Origin: Phoronis australis
Lineage: Eukaryota > Phoronida > Phoronidae
Length of the DNA stretch: 64,000 bases
Direction: 5' to 3'
NCBI GenBank assembly: GCA_002633005.1
Contig: NMRA01000395.1
Location: 228,994-292,993 of the forward strand
Within the stretch, counting starts at the first letter, position 1. Each line of letters begins with the position of its first letter. The notes below the pieces were generated by a model. That model was not told where the DNA came from. It worked only from the letters and a program-made list of their open reading frames with translations, and did not search any database. The translations under genes and the position numbers were made by a program. Positions 47,262 to 57,984 of the stretch are shown here, in pieces.

Positions 47262-48762
47262 TTATGCGCCCACATATTTATATGTGGACGCATTATGCCA
47301 TCATCTCCGTCCGTCTGTCCGGGCGGCGTCCGCTGCTCTATCTCCAAAACCCTTTGACATACATTCATGAAATTTAGCACATGTGTTCCATTCATGAATG
47401 GGATGGCATGTGCGAACGTTCGAACGGATCCAACTACCGGTGTGCCCCCTAGTGGCAATTTTAATTTTTTACGCTTACCTTTGTATCTTCAAAAATCCTC
47501 AACGGATTTTCATGAAATTTGGTATGTAGGCACCTGTTAGTGAGATGACGCTATCCTCCCGTTTTCAGATGGATTCGACATAGTTTGCGCCACCTAGTGG
47601 CCATTTTTAGTGTTTTCGACTCTGTTTTTGTGCATCCACCCCTCTATCAACCAAACTGCTCATAGGATGATTTTGAAAATTGGCATGTATATGCTTACTA
47701 TGTAGAGGAGGGTTCACGATTTTCCGACGATTTCGACTACTGTGGCGCCTCCTAATGGCAGTTTTGTTTTGTTTTCGCCTATGGTTGTATCTTCTAAACC
47801 GTTCGCAGGATCTTTACGAAATTGTGTAAGTATATTTATATGATGTTAACAACAGAACATGACGACTTTTGGACGGATCCGACTACCGGTGTGCCCCCTA
47901 GTGGCAATTTTAGTTTTTTACACTTACCTTTGTATCTTCAAAAGTCCTGAACGGATTTTCATGAAGTTTGGTATGTAGGCACCTATTAGTGAGATGACGC
48001 TATCCTCCCATGTTCAGATGGATTCGACATAGTTTGCACCACTTAGTGGCCATTTTACTGTTTTCGATTCTGTATTTTTGTGTCCACCCCTCTATCAACC
48101 AAACCGCTCAAAGGATGATTGTGAAAATTGGCACGTATGTGCTTGCTATAAAGAAGACAGCTGACAATGATTTTCAGACGATTTGGACTACTGTGGCGCC
48201 TCCTAGTGGCAGTTTTGTTTTTTTTGCGCCTATGGCTGTATCTCCTAAACCGTTCGCAGGATCTTTACGAAATTTAATAAGTGTATTTATATGATGTTAA
48301 CAACAGACGATGACGACTTTTGAACGGATCCGCCTACCAGTGTGCCCCCTAGTGACAATTTTATTTTTTACGTTTACCTCTGTATCTTCACAAGTCCTTA
48401 ACGGATTTTCATGAAATTTGGTATGTAGGCACCTATTAGTGCGATGACGCTATCCTCCCATTTTCGGATTGATTTGACCTAGTTTGCGACACCCAGTGGC
48501 CATTTTTACTGTTTTTTAGTCTGTTTTCTGGCGTCCACCCCTCTATCAACCAAACCGCTCTAAGTATGATTGTGAAAATTGGCATGTATGTTCTTACTAT
48601 GAAGAGGACTGTTGACGCTAAATTTCCCATGACTTTGATTACTGTGGCGCCTCATAGTGGCAGTTTTTTTTGCGCCCATGGCTGTATCTCCCAAACCGTT
48701 TGCAGGATCTTTACTAAATTTAGCAATTGTATTTATGTGATGTTGACAATGGACGAAGACGT
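47262..48762 (+). repeat. dispersed CCTAGTGGC repeat, well-preserved copy without tail
   Basis: It opens ATGCGCCCACATATTTATAT and contains just over three monomers of 450 bp, the most regular set in the window. GTGCCCCCTAGTGGCA recurs at 47442 and 47891, about 450 bases apart. It stops in TTGACAATGGACG without the tail. Confidence 0.88.
47587..47602 (-). promoter_or_regulatory. CTCF-consensus-like motif inside the dispersed repeat
   Basis: The minus strand reads GGCCACTAGGTGGCGC, identical to the site at 14744, in another copy of the repeat. Function is unproven. Confidence 0.4.
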
Positions 48763-50030
48763 TGCAGCCGTTTAAGTGATAACCAAATAAACACCATTTT
48801 CTTGCATAATCCTCCTCCTTTTGTAACAAAAGTCTGTCGTCGATGACCCGCACGCGCTCGCTCACTCAGACACTCTAATACGCAGAAGAACTTCAAAACA
48901 AACGTCACGCGACAGCAACATGTGTGTTCATCCAGAGATTTCTCTCGTGTTGTGGGGTACGATGTAGCGCAAATTTGGACTTAATCGCAATTAGTCTGGA
49001 CTCCACATGAACTAAAAAAATTGTAAAACATAAGGAGGATTTCAGGAAATTTGTTGAGTCGAAACTGTAGAAAGACTGTCATAGGCTACAAATAAGTCAC
49101 AGAGCGTAAATTTGATAAATCCTAGCTTCCGATTTTACCCGGTACGGAAACCGGGTTTCTGAACTGCCTTAGACTACAATAATCGTCCCCTCCCGTGAAA
49201 TAAATTTTTGTATGCGCCCGGTATACAGCTTTTCACCGAGGCTAGGTGACGCTACGGCATATGCTTTGTTGCTTGTACGGATTGTTGCCATTTTTTTCTT
49301 GTTTCCATTACATAATGATGGCGGAAATGAAAACGTTGCAAATTTGAATTTTAATGTTTGCATAATCCTGAAAATCAGAGATCGGTAAACCAAGTTTTTT
49401 AAATCACTTTCAGCGAAAAACTAGCAGAAAATTGCCATGAAGGTATTAACTATTCCATGCAGCATCATTTAACTGGTCTTGGCTAATTATCTTTTTATGG
49501 CCTGGTCATTCATTCAGCCAAAAGTAGTTCCATAGGTGGCTTATCAGCCAATTATTCACGCATGCTGACTCACAATAGAAGCCTGATAAGAGGGAAGGTA
49601 GATAAATGTGGTGTTCCTATAGTTTCTTGTGGTAGTGGATGTGTTCACAACATGTTTGGAACACAAGTTTTTTTAGCTTTGGGACGAACTGCATGTGTTG
49701 CACTTGTCACTGGTTGTAAGTGGCATCATAGATTATAGACAACAGATTCGCAATTCCGACATTTTCATCCCTACTATCCTAGAGGAGGCGCCACTCTCCT
49801 AAATTATCTATTTCAGTTTCCAGTTAGTGTATTGTGACGACACAACAACCGACCACGATTAGCATACATGCCAAAAATACAACTTGCCAATTTAGCCAGG
49901 TGTCACCAGGGCATCTGTAAGAGCACAGATTTTAGCAATGAAAGTTGTTACGGAGTTGCCAGTCTATAGTGGCATACATTTTTTCTTGACCTTTCACAGA
50001 AAAATTAGTTCCCTGCTCATCGTTATGACA
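48763..50030 (+). other. second part of the FN3-9 intron, not recognised
   Basis: No supported feature; a GAAACCGGGT-containing stretch and several short frames look random. Confidence 0.4.
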
Positions 50031-50470
50031 CTGTACTAACTAGATGTGTTCTAAGATAGAGTTGTGTGAGTTTCTTGACACTCCACTGTACTAACTAGAT
50101 GTGTTCTAAGATAGAGTTGTGTGAGTTTCTTGACATTCCACTGTATTAACTAGATGTGTTCTAAGATAGAGTTGTGTGACTTTCTTGACATTCCACTGTA
50201 CTAACTAGATGTGTTCTAAGATAGAGTTGTGTGAGTTTCTTGACACTCCACTGTACTAACTAGATGTGTTCTAAGATAGAGTTGTGTGACTTTCTTGACA
50301 CTCCACTGTACTAACTAGATGTGTTCTAAGATAGAGTTGTGTGAGTTTCTTGACACTCCACTGTACTAACTAGATGTGTTCTAAGTTAGAGTTGTGTGAC
50401 TTTCTTGACACTCCACTGTACTAACTAGATGTGTTCTAAGATAGAGTTGTGTGACTTTCTTGACATTCCA
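50031..50470. repeat. 55-bp minisatellite, 8 copies
   Basis: The unit starts CTGTACTAACTAGATGTGTT. Eight units at exact 55-base spacing, with two main variants (GTGAG/GTGAC and CACTC/CATTC) mixed along the array. It lies 55 bases before the next exon. Confidence 0.95.
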
Positions 50471-50525
50471 CTGTCAGTGGTGTGCAATCTGTTGGCAAAA
50501 GATTTAAGGTAGAACTTGTTTTCAG

Positions 50526-50736
50526 ACAACAAGTGACGCTGAAGAAGATTTGAGTCGTAAGACTGCGTCATGCACTAATAACTCCTACAGCTCACAACAA
50601 TATACTACTTATGGGTCAGTGGCTAGTGCTGTCAAAGACTTACTTCCCTACACAGATTACACTTTTGAGGTATTTGCTGTCAATGGAGAAGGCACTGGAC
50701 ATGTTTCTGAAATGACTGAGCAGACTCTGGAAGATG
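50526..50736 (+). CDS. exon: FN3 domain 9, C-terminal half (starts in phase 0)
   Basis: The acceptor is ACTTGTTTTCAG and the donor is GTGAGT; 70 codons plus one base. It reads TTSDAEEDLSRKTASC at the start, then VKDLLPYTDYTFEVFAVNGE, the conserved F strand, and ends EQTLED. Phase 0 matches the previous exon exactly, which supports the pairing across the long intron. Confidence 0.82.
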
Positions 50737-51361
50737 GTGAGTTGACTGGCTACTGACCAGCACCAAGACTGACTACTGAGTACTGACCAGTTGACAAGCT
50801 GACCAGCAGTAGTTTTGAATCATGTTCACCACGAGTAAAATCACTTGAATGTTCTGTGAGACTAGGCACTTTGCATTTAGCAGATAGTATTTGATAATCC
50901 TTTTCAAGTTTGATAGAGGTTCCTATCAACATCAGATAATTCATAAACGAATGATTACTTTATTCTAAGTTTGACCACTTTCACTACTGATTGTCTTCCA
51001 AGATTCATATTTATTTTCCTCAGTTGACATTACCAATAAATCATAAGATCTGTCCATCATTGTGTCATTGGCCCCCCTTTCCCACTTGAAATGATTAATG
51101 TCAGTGGTATTGTCAACTCCTGGGGTGCATGTATGGCCGTTTGATAATAAATACATCATTCTGTGATAAGACTTTCATGGTTTCCAATATTCACATGTCA
51201 TCCACCTTAAAAGTTTGAAGGTTACGATGATGTCATTCACAACATCTACATTTCCGTAGATTTGTATTTTGTGCTTTAACTTAATCCATAAATCAGACTG
51301 GTGATTTAGTGAACAATGAATGTATTTGACAGCCAAGTGTAAGAGTCTTTATTGTTTTCAG
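50737..51361 (+). other. intron, no recognisable content
   Basis: Short unique intron. Near the start, GACTACTGA and GACCAG words recur briefly without forming an array. Confidence 0.45.
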
Positions 51362-51676
51362 TTCCCTCCACGAGAATCAACTCATCAAGCATCAAACATA
51401 ATATGAATACAACTTGCATAAGTCTTACATGGAAGCCTCCATCACAACCTAATGGCGTCATTACAAAATACAACATCATATTCACCTACCCTAATTACAC
51501 CAACGATCAGTCTTTGGTCTCTAGAGAAGTGAACACAACTAGTAATGCCACCACGTGGACGTTGTGTGAACTTGAGGAATACTGGAATTACAACTTCTCC
51601 ATCTCTACATTCACAAAGCATGGTAATGGCAATCTCTACAGCAGTCCTGCGCACGTGGTTGTCACAGATGAAGCAG
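51362..51676 (+). CDS. exon: FN3 domain 10 (classical type)
   Basis: The acceptor is TTATTGTTTTCAG and the donor is GTACTT; 105 codons, phase 1. Motifs: ISLTWKPPSQPNGVITKYNI, LCELEEYWNYNFSISTFTKH. It has many N-glycosylation sites. It is a complete domain on one exon, longer than the earlier single-exon domains. Confidence 0.87.
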
Positions 51677-51824
51677 GTACTTATACCAACATTTGCCTTC
51701 TTTGGTTATTAAGAATAAGTAAATTTATCATTGATCAAGCTTTTCTCATTAACTCAGTTAAACATTTTGAAAGACTTGTGTAGATATGTACATGATGTGC
51801 ACAGTGTTGAGGCGCATGTTCCGA

Positions 51825-52434
51825 AGCTAAAGCTTTGTGGACTTTTTGATGTTGTTGTGACCTTTACAGCCTCACTGTCTTCATTATACTGTGTAATGTT
51901 GTATCTTCTGTTTGGAGTTAATGCATGAACAGTTTGAAAGCTCAGACAAAACAATTACAATGCCTTAATTCAAGAAAGTCAATGATTTGAGGGCAGTCTG
52001 TCCGCATGTCATCTGGTTCATTTGAAACTTAGTCCTGTTTTGGTAGCTTTGCTAGCTACGATTGCTTTATTTTTCTTAAAAGTCATGGTCCCCACAACAG
52101 ACCCAATCAATGTGAAAACGAGATCTCAATTAATTTTTTTTAGGTTTTTTACTTTTCAGAAAGTAACTATGCTGTGTCTTTCACTGAGTCAAATTGTTGT
52201 TGAATACACAGACTGTTTGACCAAGTTACTAATAACTTTAATGCATATCACTTCCTTGTGTTGGTGGGGTCACTTGGGAAAATCCTAGGCATTCTCCTTC
52301 ATTCAAACAATCGATTCTTGATTTTTATTGAAAGTTGTGTTTTCATTACTTCAGAAATAGTATATGTCTGCCATATAATCATATAATGATATTGGAGAGT
52401 AGGTAGTCTCTAATGAATCAGTCAATAACTTTAT
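51825..52434. repeat. duplicated intron block, copy 1
   Basis: About 610 bases that recur almost exactly after the single N at 52780 (from 52781 to about 53400). Differences are scattered substitutions and small indels of the kind seen between alleles. Confidence 0.9.
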
Positions 52435-52779
52435 AGACTTATAATAATTAACTTACTTAACAAAGACCTTCAATATAAACTTATAATAATTAACTTACTT
52501 AACAAAGACCTTCAATATAGACTTATAATAATTAACTTACTTAACAAAGACCTTCAATATAGACTTATAATAATTAACTTACTTAACAAAGACCTTCAAT
52601 ATAGACTTATAATAATTAACTTACTTAACAAAGACCTTCAATATAGACTTATAATAATTAACTTACTTAACAAAGACCTTCAATATAGACTTATAATAAT
52701 TAACTTACTTAACAAAGACCTTCAATATAGACTTATAATAATTAACTTACTTAACAAAGACCTTCAATATAGACTTATA
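52435..52779. repeat. 42-bp minisatellite, about 8 copies, ending at a single N
   Basis: The unit AGACTTATAATAATTAACTT... is almost invariant. After the duplicated block downstream only about one unit is present, so copy number differs between the two versions. Confidence 0.95.
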
Positions 52780-52780
52780 N
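52780..52780. other. single-N contig join
   Basis: The N lies between the end of the 42-bp array and the start of a second copy of the pre-array sequence; probably an unmerged overlap. Confidence 0.8.
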
Positions 52781-53549
52781 GCTAAAGCTTTGTGGACTTT
52801 TTGATGTTGTTGTGACCTTTACAGCCTCACTGTCTTCATTATACTGTGTAATGTTGTATCTTCTGTTTGAAGTTAATGCATGAATAGTGTGAAAGCTCAG
52901 ACAAAACAATTACAATGCCTTGATAGTTAATTCAAGAAAGTCAATGATTTGAGGGCAGTCTGTCCCGCATGTCATCTGGTTCATTTGAAACTTAGTCCTG
53001 TTTTGGTAGCTTTGCTAGCTACGATTGCTTTAATTTTCTGAAAAGTCATGGTCCCCACAACAGACCCAATCAATGTGAAAACGAGATCTCATTTAATTTT
53101 TTTTAGGTTTTTTACTTTTCAGAAAGTAACTATGCTGTGTCTTTCACTGAGTCAAATTCTTGTTGAATGCACTGACTGGCTGACCAGGTTACTAATAGCT
53201 TTAATGCATATCACTTCCTTGTGTTGGTGGGGTCACTTGGGAAAATCCTAGGCATTCTCCTTCATTCAAACCATCGATTCTTGATTTTTATTGAAAGTTG
53301 TGTTTTCATTACTTCAGAAATAGTATATGTCTGCCATATAGTCATATAATGATATTGGAGAGCAGGTAGTCTCTAATGAATCAGTCAATAACTTTATAAA
53401 CTTATAATAATTAACTTACTTAACAAAGACCTTCAATACTCAATCCGTACCCTTTAGTTATTATCTGTTGAAAGTTACAAAATTTAAAATTAACTGAAAG
53501 TCAAAATTTTGCAAATTGAATGCTTTAGTTAAAGCCTTTTTTCTTTTAG

Positions 53550-53699
53550 CACCTGGTGAACCTGCGACATTTGAGAGCAACCCGAGTGGCCTGTATAATG
53601 ACTCTGTGTTATTACAATGGAGTGCCCCCCCTAGGCTCCATCAGAATGGCATCATCAGAAAGTATCACTTGAAATACTTTGATAAAAAGCAATTTAAAG
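53550..53699 (+). CDS. exon: FN3 domain 11, N-terminal half
   Basis: The acceptor is TTTTTTCTTTTAG and the donor is GTAGGT; 50 codons, phase 1. Motifs: PGEPATFESNPSGL, VLLQWSAPPRLHQNGIIRKY. The most likely partner is the exon at 56.9 kb. Confidence 0.83.
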
Positions 53700-55580
53700 G
53701 TAGGTAGAACTTTTTCTTTTTTGCAAAAGTGACATCTGAAATCTCTGCGTCTATGGCTCTTGACTGACTGATGAGCTATGTTTAAACGGCTGTCAACACT
53801 TAACGTACTGACACAGGTTATGGAGCTATGCGTGTGTCATATTTTTTTATGAAAAAGCAGAGCCATTGCTTACCTGAATGGAAGGGTGCCTGTGCCTTCT
53901 AATACGAAGCAGTACCCCCAGTCACCAAGTCTCTCTGGTCACCCCCAATTCTAACACTGTCCCACATGCCCATGAATGCTTAGCCTGTTGCCAGCGTTCA
54001 CTTCTTACATGGTAACAGTTCTAACTTGTAAAAAGTGTACCAAAATGAATCCAAATTGCTGCTGCAGTAACCACTCTAGGAACTTATTGAGAGAGAGTCA
54101 ACATAACTGTCACAGTAACTCCATCACCGTCACACTTACAACATCACCGTCAGGCTAACTCCACTGCTGTCATGGTAACTCCACTGTTGTCAGGGTAACT
54201 CCACTGCTGTCAGGGTAACTCCACCACGGTCATGGCAACTCCACCGCCGTTACGACAACAACATCACTACTGCCTTGTCTAATAACTTCTGATTTGCAGA
54301 AACATCAGGGCTGCCAACTGTTACATTTTATCCTTGTTCTATGTACTTTTAGGGCCTAAAAATCATTACATATGGATTTTGAGCATTTATTTTTCTTAAA
54401 AAATCAAATAAAAGTTAAAGTTTTCATTAAAATTGTCAGTGTTTCGAAGCGCCAGATCGGCAAAGATCGAGGGAGGACGTACTGAAAAATGGCTGAAATT
54501 GTCAAGAATGCCCGTAACTGTGTAGAATGCAATATACATGCGAAATTTCCCAGATTGTGATTATTGTTGCAGGTCTTTGGGACTGGCCAATGAAAAATAT
54601 GCTAACTTGGTTTTGTATTGTGGGATATTGTATGCTTAAGATTGTGTTGAGAAGTCTAGAGTGAAATATCGGAGACGAGCCTACCAATGAATTAGCTTAC
54701 AGTAAGAAATGGGAATGGAATTAACCAATGGCATGTTTAATCACTCTGTCTTCATCTCTGAGTACGCAGACGCATTCAACACTGTCATGGATCAGGAGTT
54801 ATGAGATATCAGGATTTGTGGAGCCGTGGTAGTGTGGGAAGAAATCAAACATGCGGACAACAAAAGCAGAAAAATATTGATGTAATTAGCTGAGTTACGT
54901 AATGTTGCTTTTTTAGTTCAACACAGTTTGGAATTGAAAATTGTTGTTTTGGTGGATATCAATTCATTGGCGTTAATTGAAATTTAAACTTTCAGAAAAT
55001 GTTGAAAATCACTTGCAACATATTGATTTTTAACACGAAGGTTACAGAATATTTTAATAGTTGGTAGCCCTGCAGCATCACCGTCATGGCACAAAATTCT
55101 AAAAAATATTGCCAAGGACTCTCTGAGTGGCCGTGGAAGTGTGCACACACACATAATCATCTTTACCCTCATGATCACACCGTGGAAGTGTGCACACACA
55201 CGTAATCATCTTTACCCTCATGATCACATTCATATTATGCCTTATTCCGTAAACATCCCCCAAAACACCATTAGACCATAGCTGTAAGTTTCAAACTATT
55301 TCATAATTGTACCTCATCCCCTAAACATTCCCAATACACAATTAGACCGTATCTATAACGTACAGTCTTTTCCTATTAGTTGAGCTTCGGTTTACCGAAA
55401 CTTCGCTAAACTTTGTTTACCTTTCCCACTTAATAGCGATATAGAAGTTATCGCTATGACAACAGGTGCCGCAGTTCATTCATACTCTCAAACCCAATAT
55501 TGAATAGTTGGTTTGAGGCTAACTGAAAATTGTTTGCCTGTCATTTACAAGTGTTTATAAAAATGATCAATGTCATTCTT
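53700..55580 (+). other. intron with short degenerate repeats
   Basis: A degenerate array of about 20-base units (CTCCACTGCTGTCAGGGTAA type) spans roughly 54.11-54.25 kb. Two copies of a 49-base unit starting GTGGAAGTGTGCACACACAC lie near 55.13-55.23 kb. Confidence 0.6.
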
Positions 55581-55787
55581 CATTAGGTATGCTTTATTTC
55601 GTTTATTTACGCCTACCTATTGAGAGCATGTTGGCTACGTTACAATAACAAAGAACATGTTTTGCGAATCTCATGTGATCGTTGCCGCAACCTTTACTGA
55701 TAATTTCACCGAAGCTTCACTTTTAGTGTTCTCACTTCACCGAAGCTTCACTTTTTTAGTGTGTGTAAGTGATATACGTGCAATATA

Positions 55788-55999
55788 CATTTGATGTGTA
55801 ATCTGGCGTAGATAGAAACATTGATGTGTAACCTGGCGTAGATAGAAACATTGATGTGTAACCTGGCGTAGATAGAAACATTGATGTGTAACCAGGCGTA
55901 GATAGAAACATTGATGTGTAACCTGGCGTAGATAGAAACATTGATGTGTAACCTGGCGTAGATAGAAACATTGATGTGTAACCTGGCGTAGATAGAAAC
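55788..55999. repeat. 30-bp minisatellite, 7 copies, ending at a single N
   Basis: The unit CATTGATGTGTAACCTGGCG... is near-perfect, with one copy carrying ACCAGG. Flanking sequence from about 55580 to 55787 is repeated after the N. Confidence 0.95.
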
Positions 56000-56000
56000 N
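56000..56000. other. single-N contig join
   Basis: Same arrangement as at 52780: array, N, then the pre-array flank again (56001 to about 56216) and a shorter array. Confidence 0.8.
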
Positions 56001-56216
56001 TCATTTTTCATTAGGTATGCTTTATTTCGTTTATTTACGCCTACCTATTGAGAGCGTGTTGGCTACGTTACAATAACAAAGAACATGTTTTGCGAATCTC
56101 ATGTGATTGTTGCCGCAACCTTTACTGATAATTTCACCGAAGCTTCACTTTTAGTGTTCTCACTTTACCCAAGCTTCACTTTTTTAGTGTGTGTAAGTGA
56201 TATACATGCAATATAC

Positions 56217-56345
56217 ATTTGATGTGTAACCTGGCGTAGATAGAAACATTGATGTGTAACCTGGCGTAGATAGAAACATTGATGTGTAACCTGGCGTAGA
56301 TAGAAACATTGATGTGTAACCAGGCGTAGATAGAAACATTGATGT
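56217..56345. repeat. 30-bp minisatellite, second version, 4 copies
   Basis: Same unit as the array ending at the previous N, including an ACCAGG variant in its last copy; probably the other haplotype of the same locus. Confidence 0.93.
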
Positions 56346-56891
56346 AAATGCACCCTCTTCATGTGTGCTGTAGTTTGGACAATCATGTACCAAACATCCT
56401 CATTACAGTTAGGTACCAGTATTTGAGTGTCTGTTGATTTTTTACCCCTGGGAGACTTTGTTATTTATGTTGTTGTGTACTGTCGTTGGAAAATTCGGTT
56501 ACTCAGAGACTAAGCATGGGATAATGGTCTGGCTTGAGTACCTACTTCATGCTGGGTTTGTTTCACATTATAGTTGACTGAGTTGGAAAATAAGACATAT
56601 CAAGTCAGCTTCTATGTATCTTCTAACGGTATTGATTTTGACACTGAGTTATTTTATTTCAGTACAATATCGTCGCTTTCAACTGTCGTGCCACCCAAAC
56701 CTATTGACCATGACTTATTCCTAATACACCAGGGTGTTCATAACATTTCTCATTCATTGTCAATGTGTGTCAGAACTTTAAGAAATCAAAGTGCACCATC
56801 AAACCTTTCAACAGACAGTGTTATGGAAGGAACACCAAAAATGAATACTGCTGTATGACCAAAAATAAATTGAATTTTGTTTTGTTTTCAG

Positions 56892-57032
56892 TGACATTCA
56901 ATGACAGCACATTTTCCTACAGAGTTCCTGGCCTTAAACCATATACTAACTACACGTTTGAACTGTGGGCAGAGACTTGTGACGGTTGTCAAGGAGATAA
57001 TAGGACTGTTGAAGAACGCACAAAGGAGTACC
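56892..57032 (+). CDS. exon: FN3 domain 11, C-terminal half
   Basis: The acceptor is TTTTGTTTTCAG and the donor is GTAAGT; 47 codons, phase 1. YRVPGLKPYTNYTFELWAET is a textbook FN3 F strand. DGCQGDNRT adds a Cys in the final loop together with TCDGC. It joins domain 11's first exon to make Val. Confidence 0.83.
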
Positions 57033-57066
57033 GTAAGTAGAGATGTGTGATGTAATGTTCTTCACG

Positions 57067-57503
57067 CACAGCTCAAAATTTGCTAGCTATCTGTAGTTTA
57101 CAGAGTCGTGGTGACGTTCCTCACTCATGGCTCAAAATGTGCTACCTATCTGCAATTTACATACTAGGACATGATTGTGTAGAAAGTTTGTCTTAGATTT
57201 TACTGATAATTGGTCTAAAAGCGAATCGTGTCATGTTTAAGGTGATAAACATTGTACAGTAATTAAGTTTACAGAAACTAGGTGAACGGATTTATCTCAA
57301 ACACAGCTCAAAATGTGCTTGCTATCTGTAGTTTACAGAGACGTGGTGACGTTCCTCACTCATGGCTCAAAATGTGCTAACTATCTGCAATTTACAGACT
57401 AGGACATGATTGTGTCAAAGTTTATCTTAGATTTCACTGATAACTAGTCTAAAAGTGAATCGTGTCATGTTTAAGATGATAAACATTGTACAGTAATTAA
57501 GTA
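57067..57503. repeat. 235-bp tandem duplication, 2 copies
   Basis: CACAGCTCAAAATTTGCTAG at the start of the first copy recurs 235 bases later with a few changes; both end in GATAAACATTGTACAGTAAT. Each copy contains a shorter internal echo (CTCAAAATGTGCTA). Confidence 0.85.
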
Positions 57504-57699
57504 TGCCTGGCGATCTTATAAACACTTACTAGTCTAATTGTTTCTTCCTCTGTATCGGTGCTCGTTGCTGTTGCACATTTCCATTTCTCAGGTTTGAAGT
57601 TGGAGTTGTACTAAGTTTCCATACAAGTTTAGGTCTCACATAGTTTACAGTGAGTGTGTTGGTCATTAATTGTCAGTATTATAATCTCGTCTTTTCCAG

Positions 57700-57984
57700 T
57701 TCCTTCAAAGCCTACAGGATTGAAAGTTGAAGAAAAAACCTATGAGAGCATTAACCTGACTTGGGTTGAGCCTGACCCAGCCAACGGCATCATTATTCTG
57801 TATACAGTACATGTAGTTGACCTAGATGACAGAGGAAACGATAGAATGGAAAATACCACATCTACTCACATGTGGATACAAAACTTGGCAGCTCACACGC
57901 GCTACAACTTGACAGTGGCTGCCTGGACCAGTGTAGGGAGGGGCCTTTTTTCTGATGGGGAGTTTGTGAAAACTGAAATAGCAA
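57700..57984 (+). CDS. exon: FN3 domain 12 (classical type)
   Basis: The acceptor is CGTCTTTTCCAG and the donor is GTATGT; 95 codons, phase 1. Motifs: PSKPTGLKVEEKTYESINLT, WVEPDPANGIIILYTVHVV, LAAHTRYNLTVAAWTSVG. It is a complete domain on one exon. Confidence 0.88.

Noticed and set aside
50031-50470. Regular array that could be taken for a CRISPR
   Set aside because: Units are contiguous with no unique spacers, no cas genes are nearby, and the genome is eukaryotic. The same applies to the other arrays.
55748-56393. Four minus-strand frames with 10-residue repeats
   Set aside because: By-products of the 30-bp arrays; one crosses an N.
57654-57699. Start codon at 57654 for the FN3-12 exon
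   Set aside because: The bases before the TTTTCCAG acceptor are intron; the frame is open upstream only by chance.
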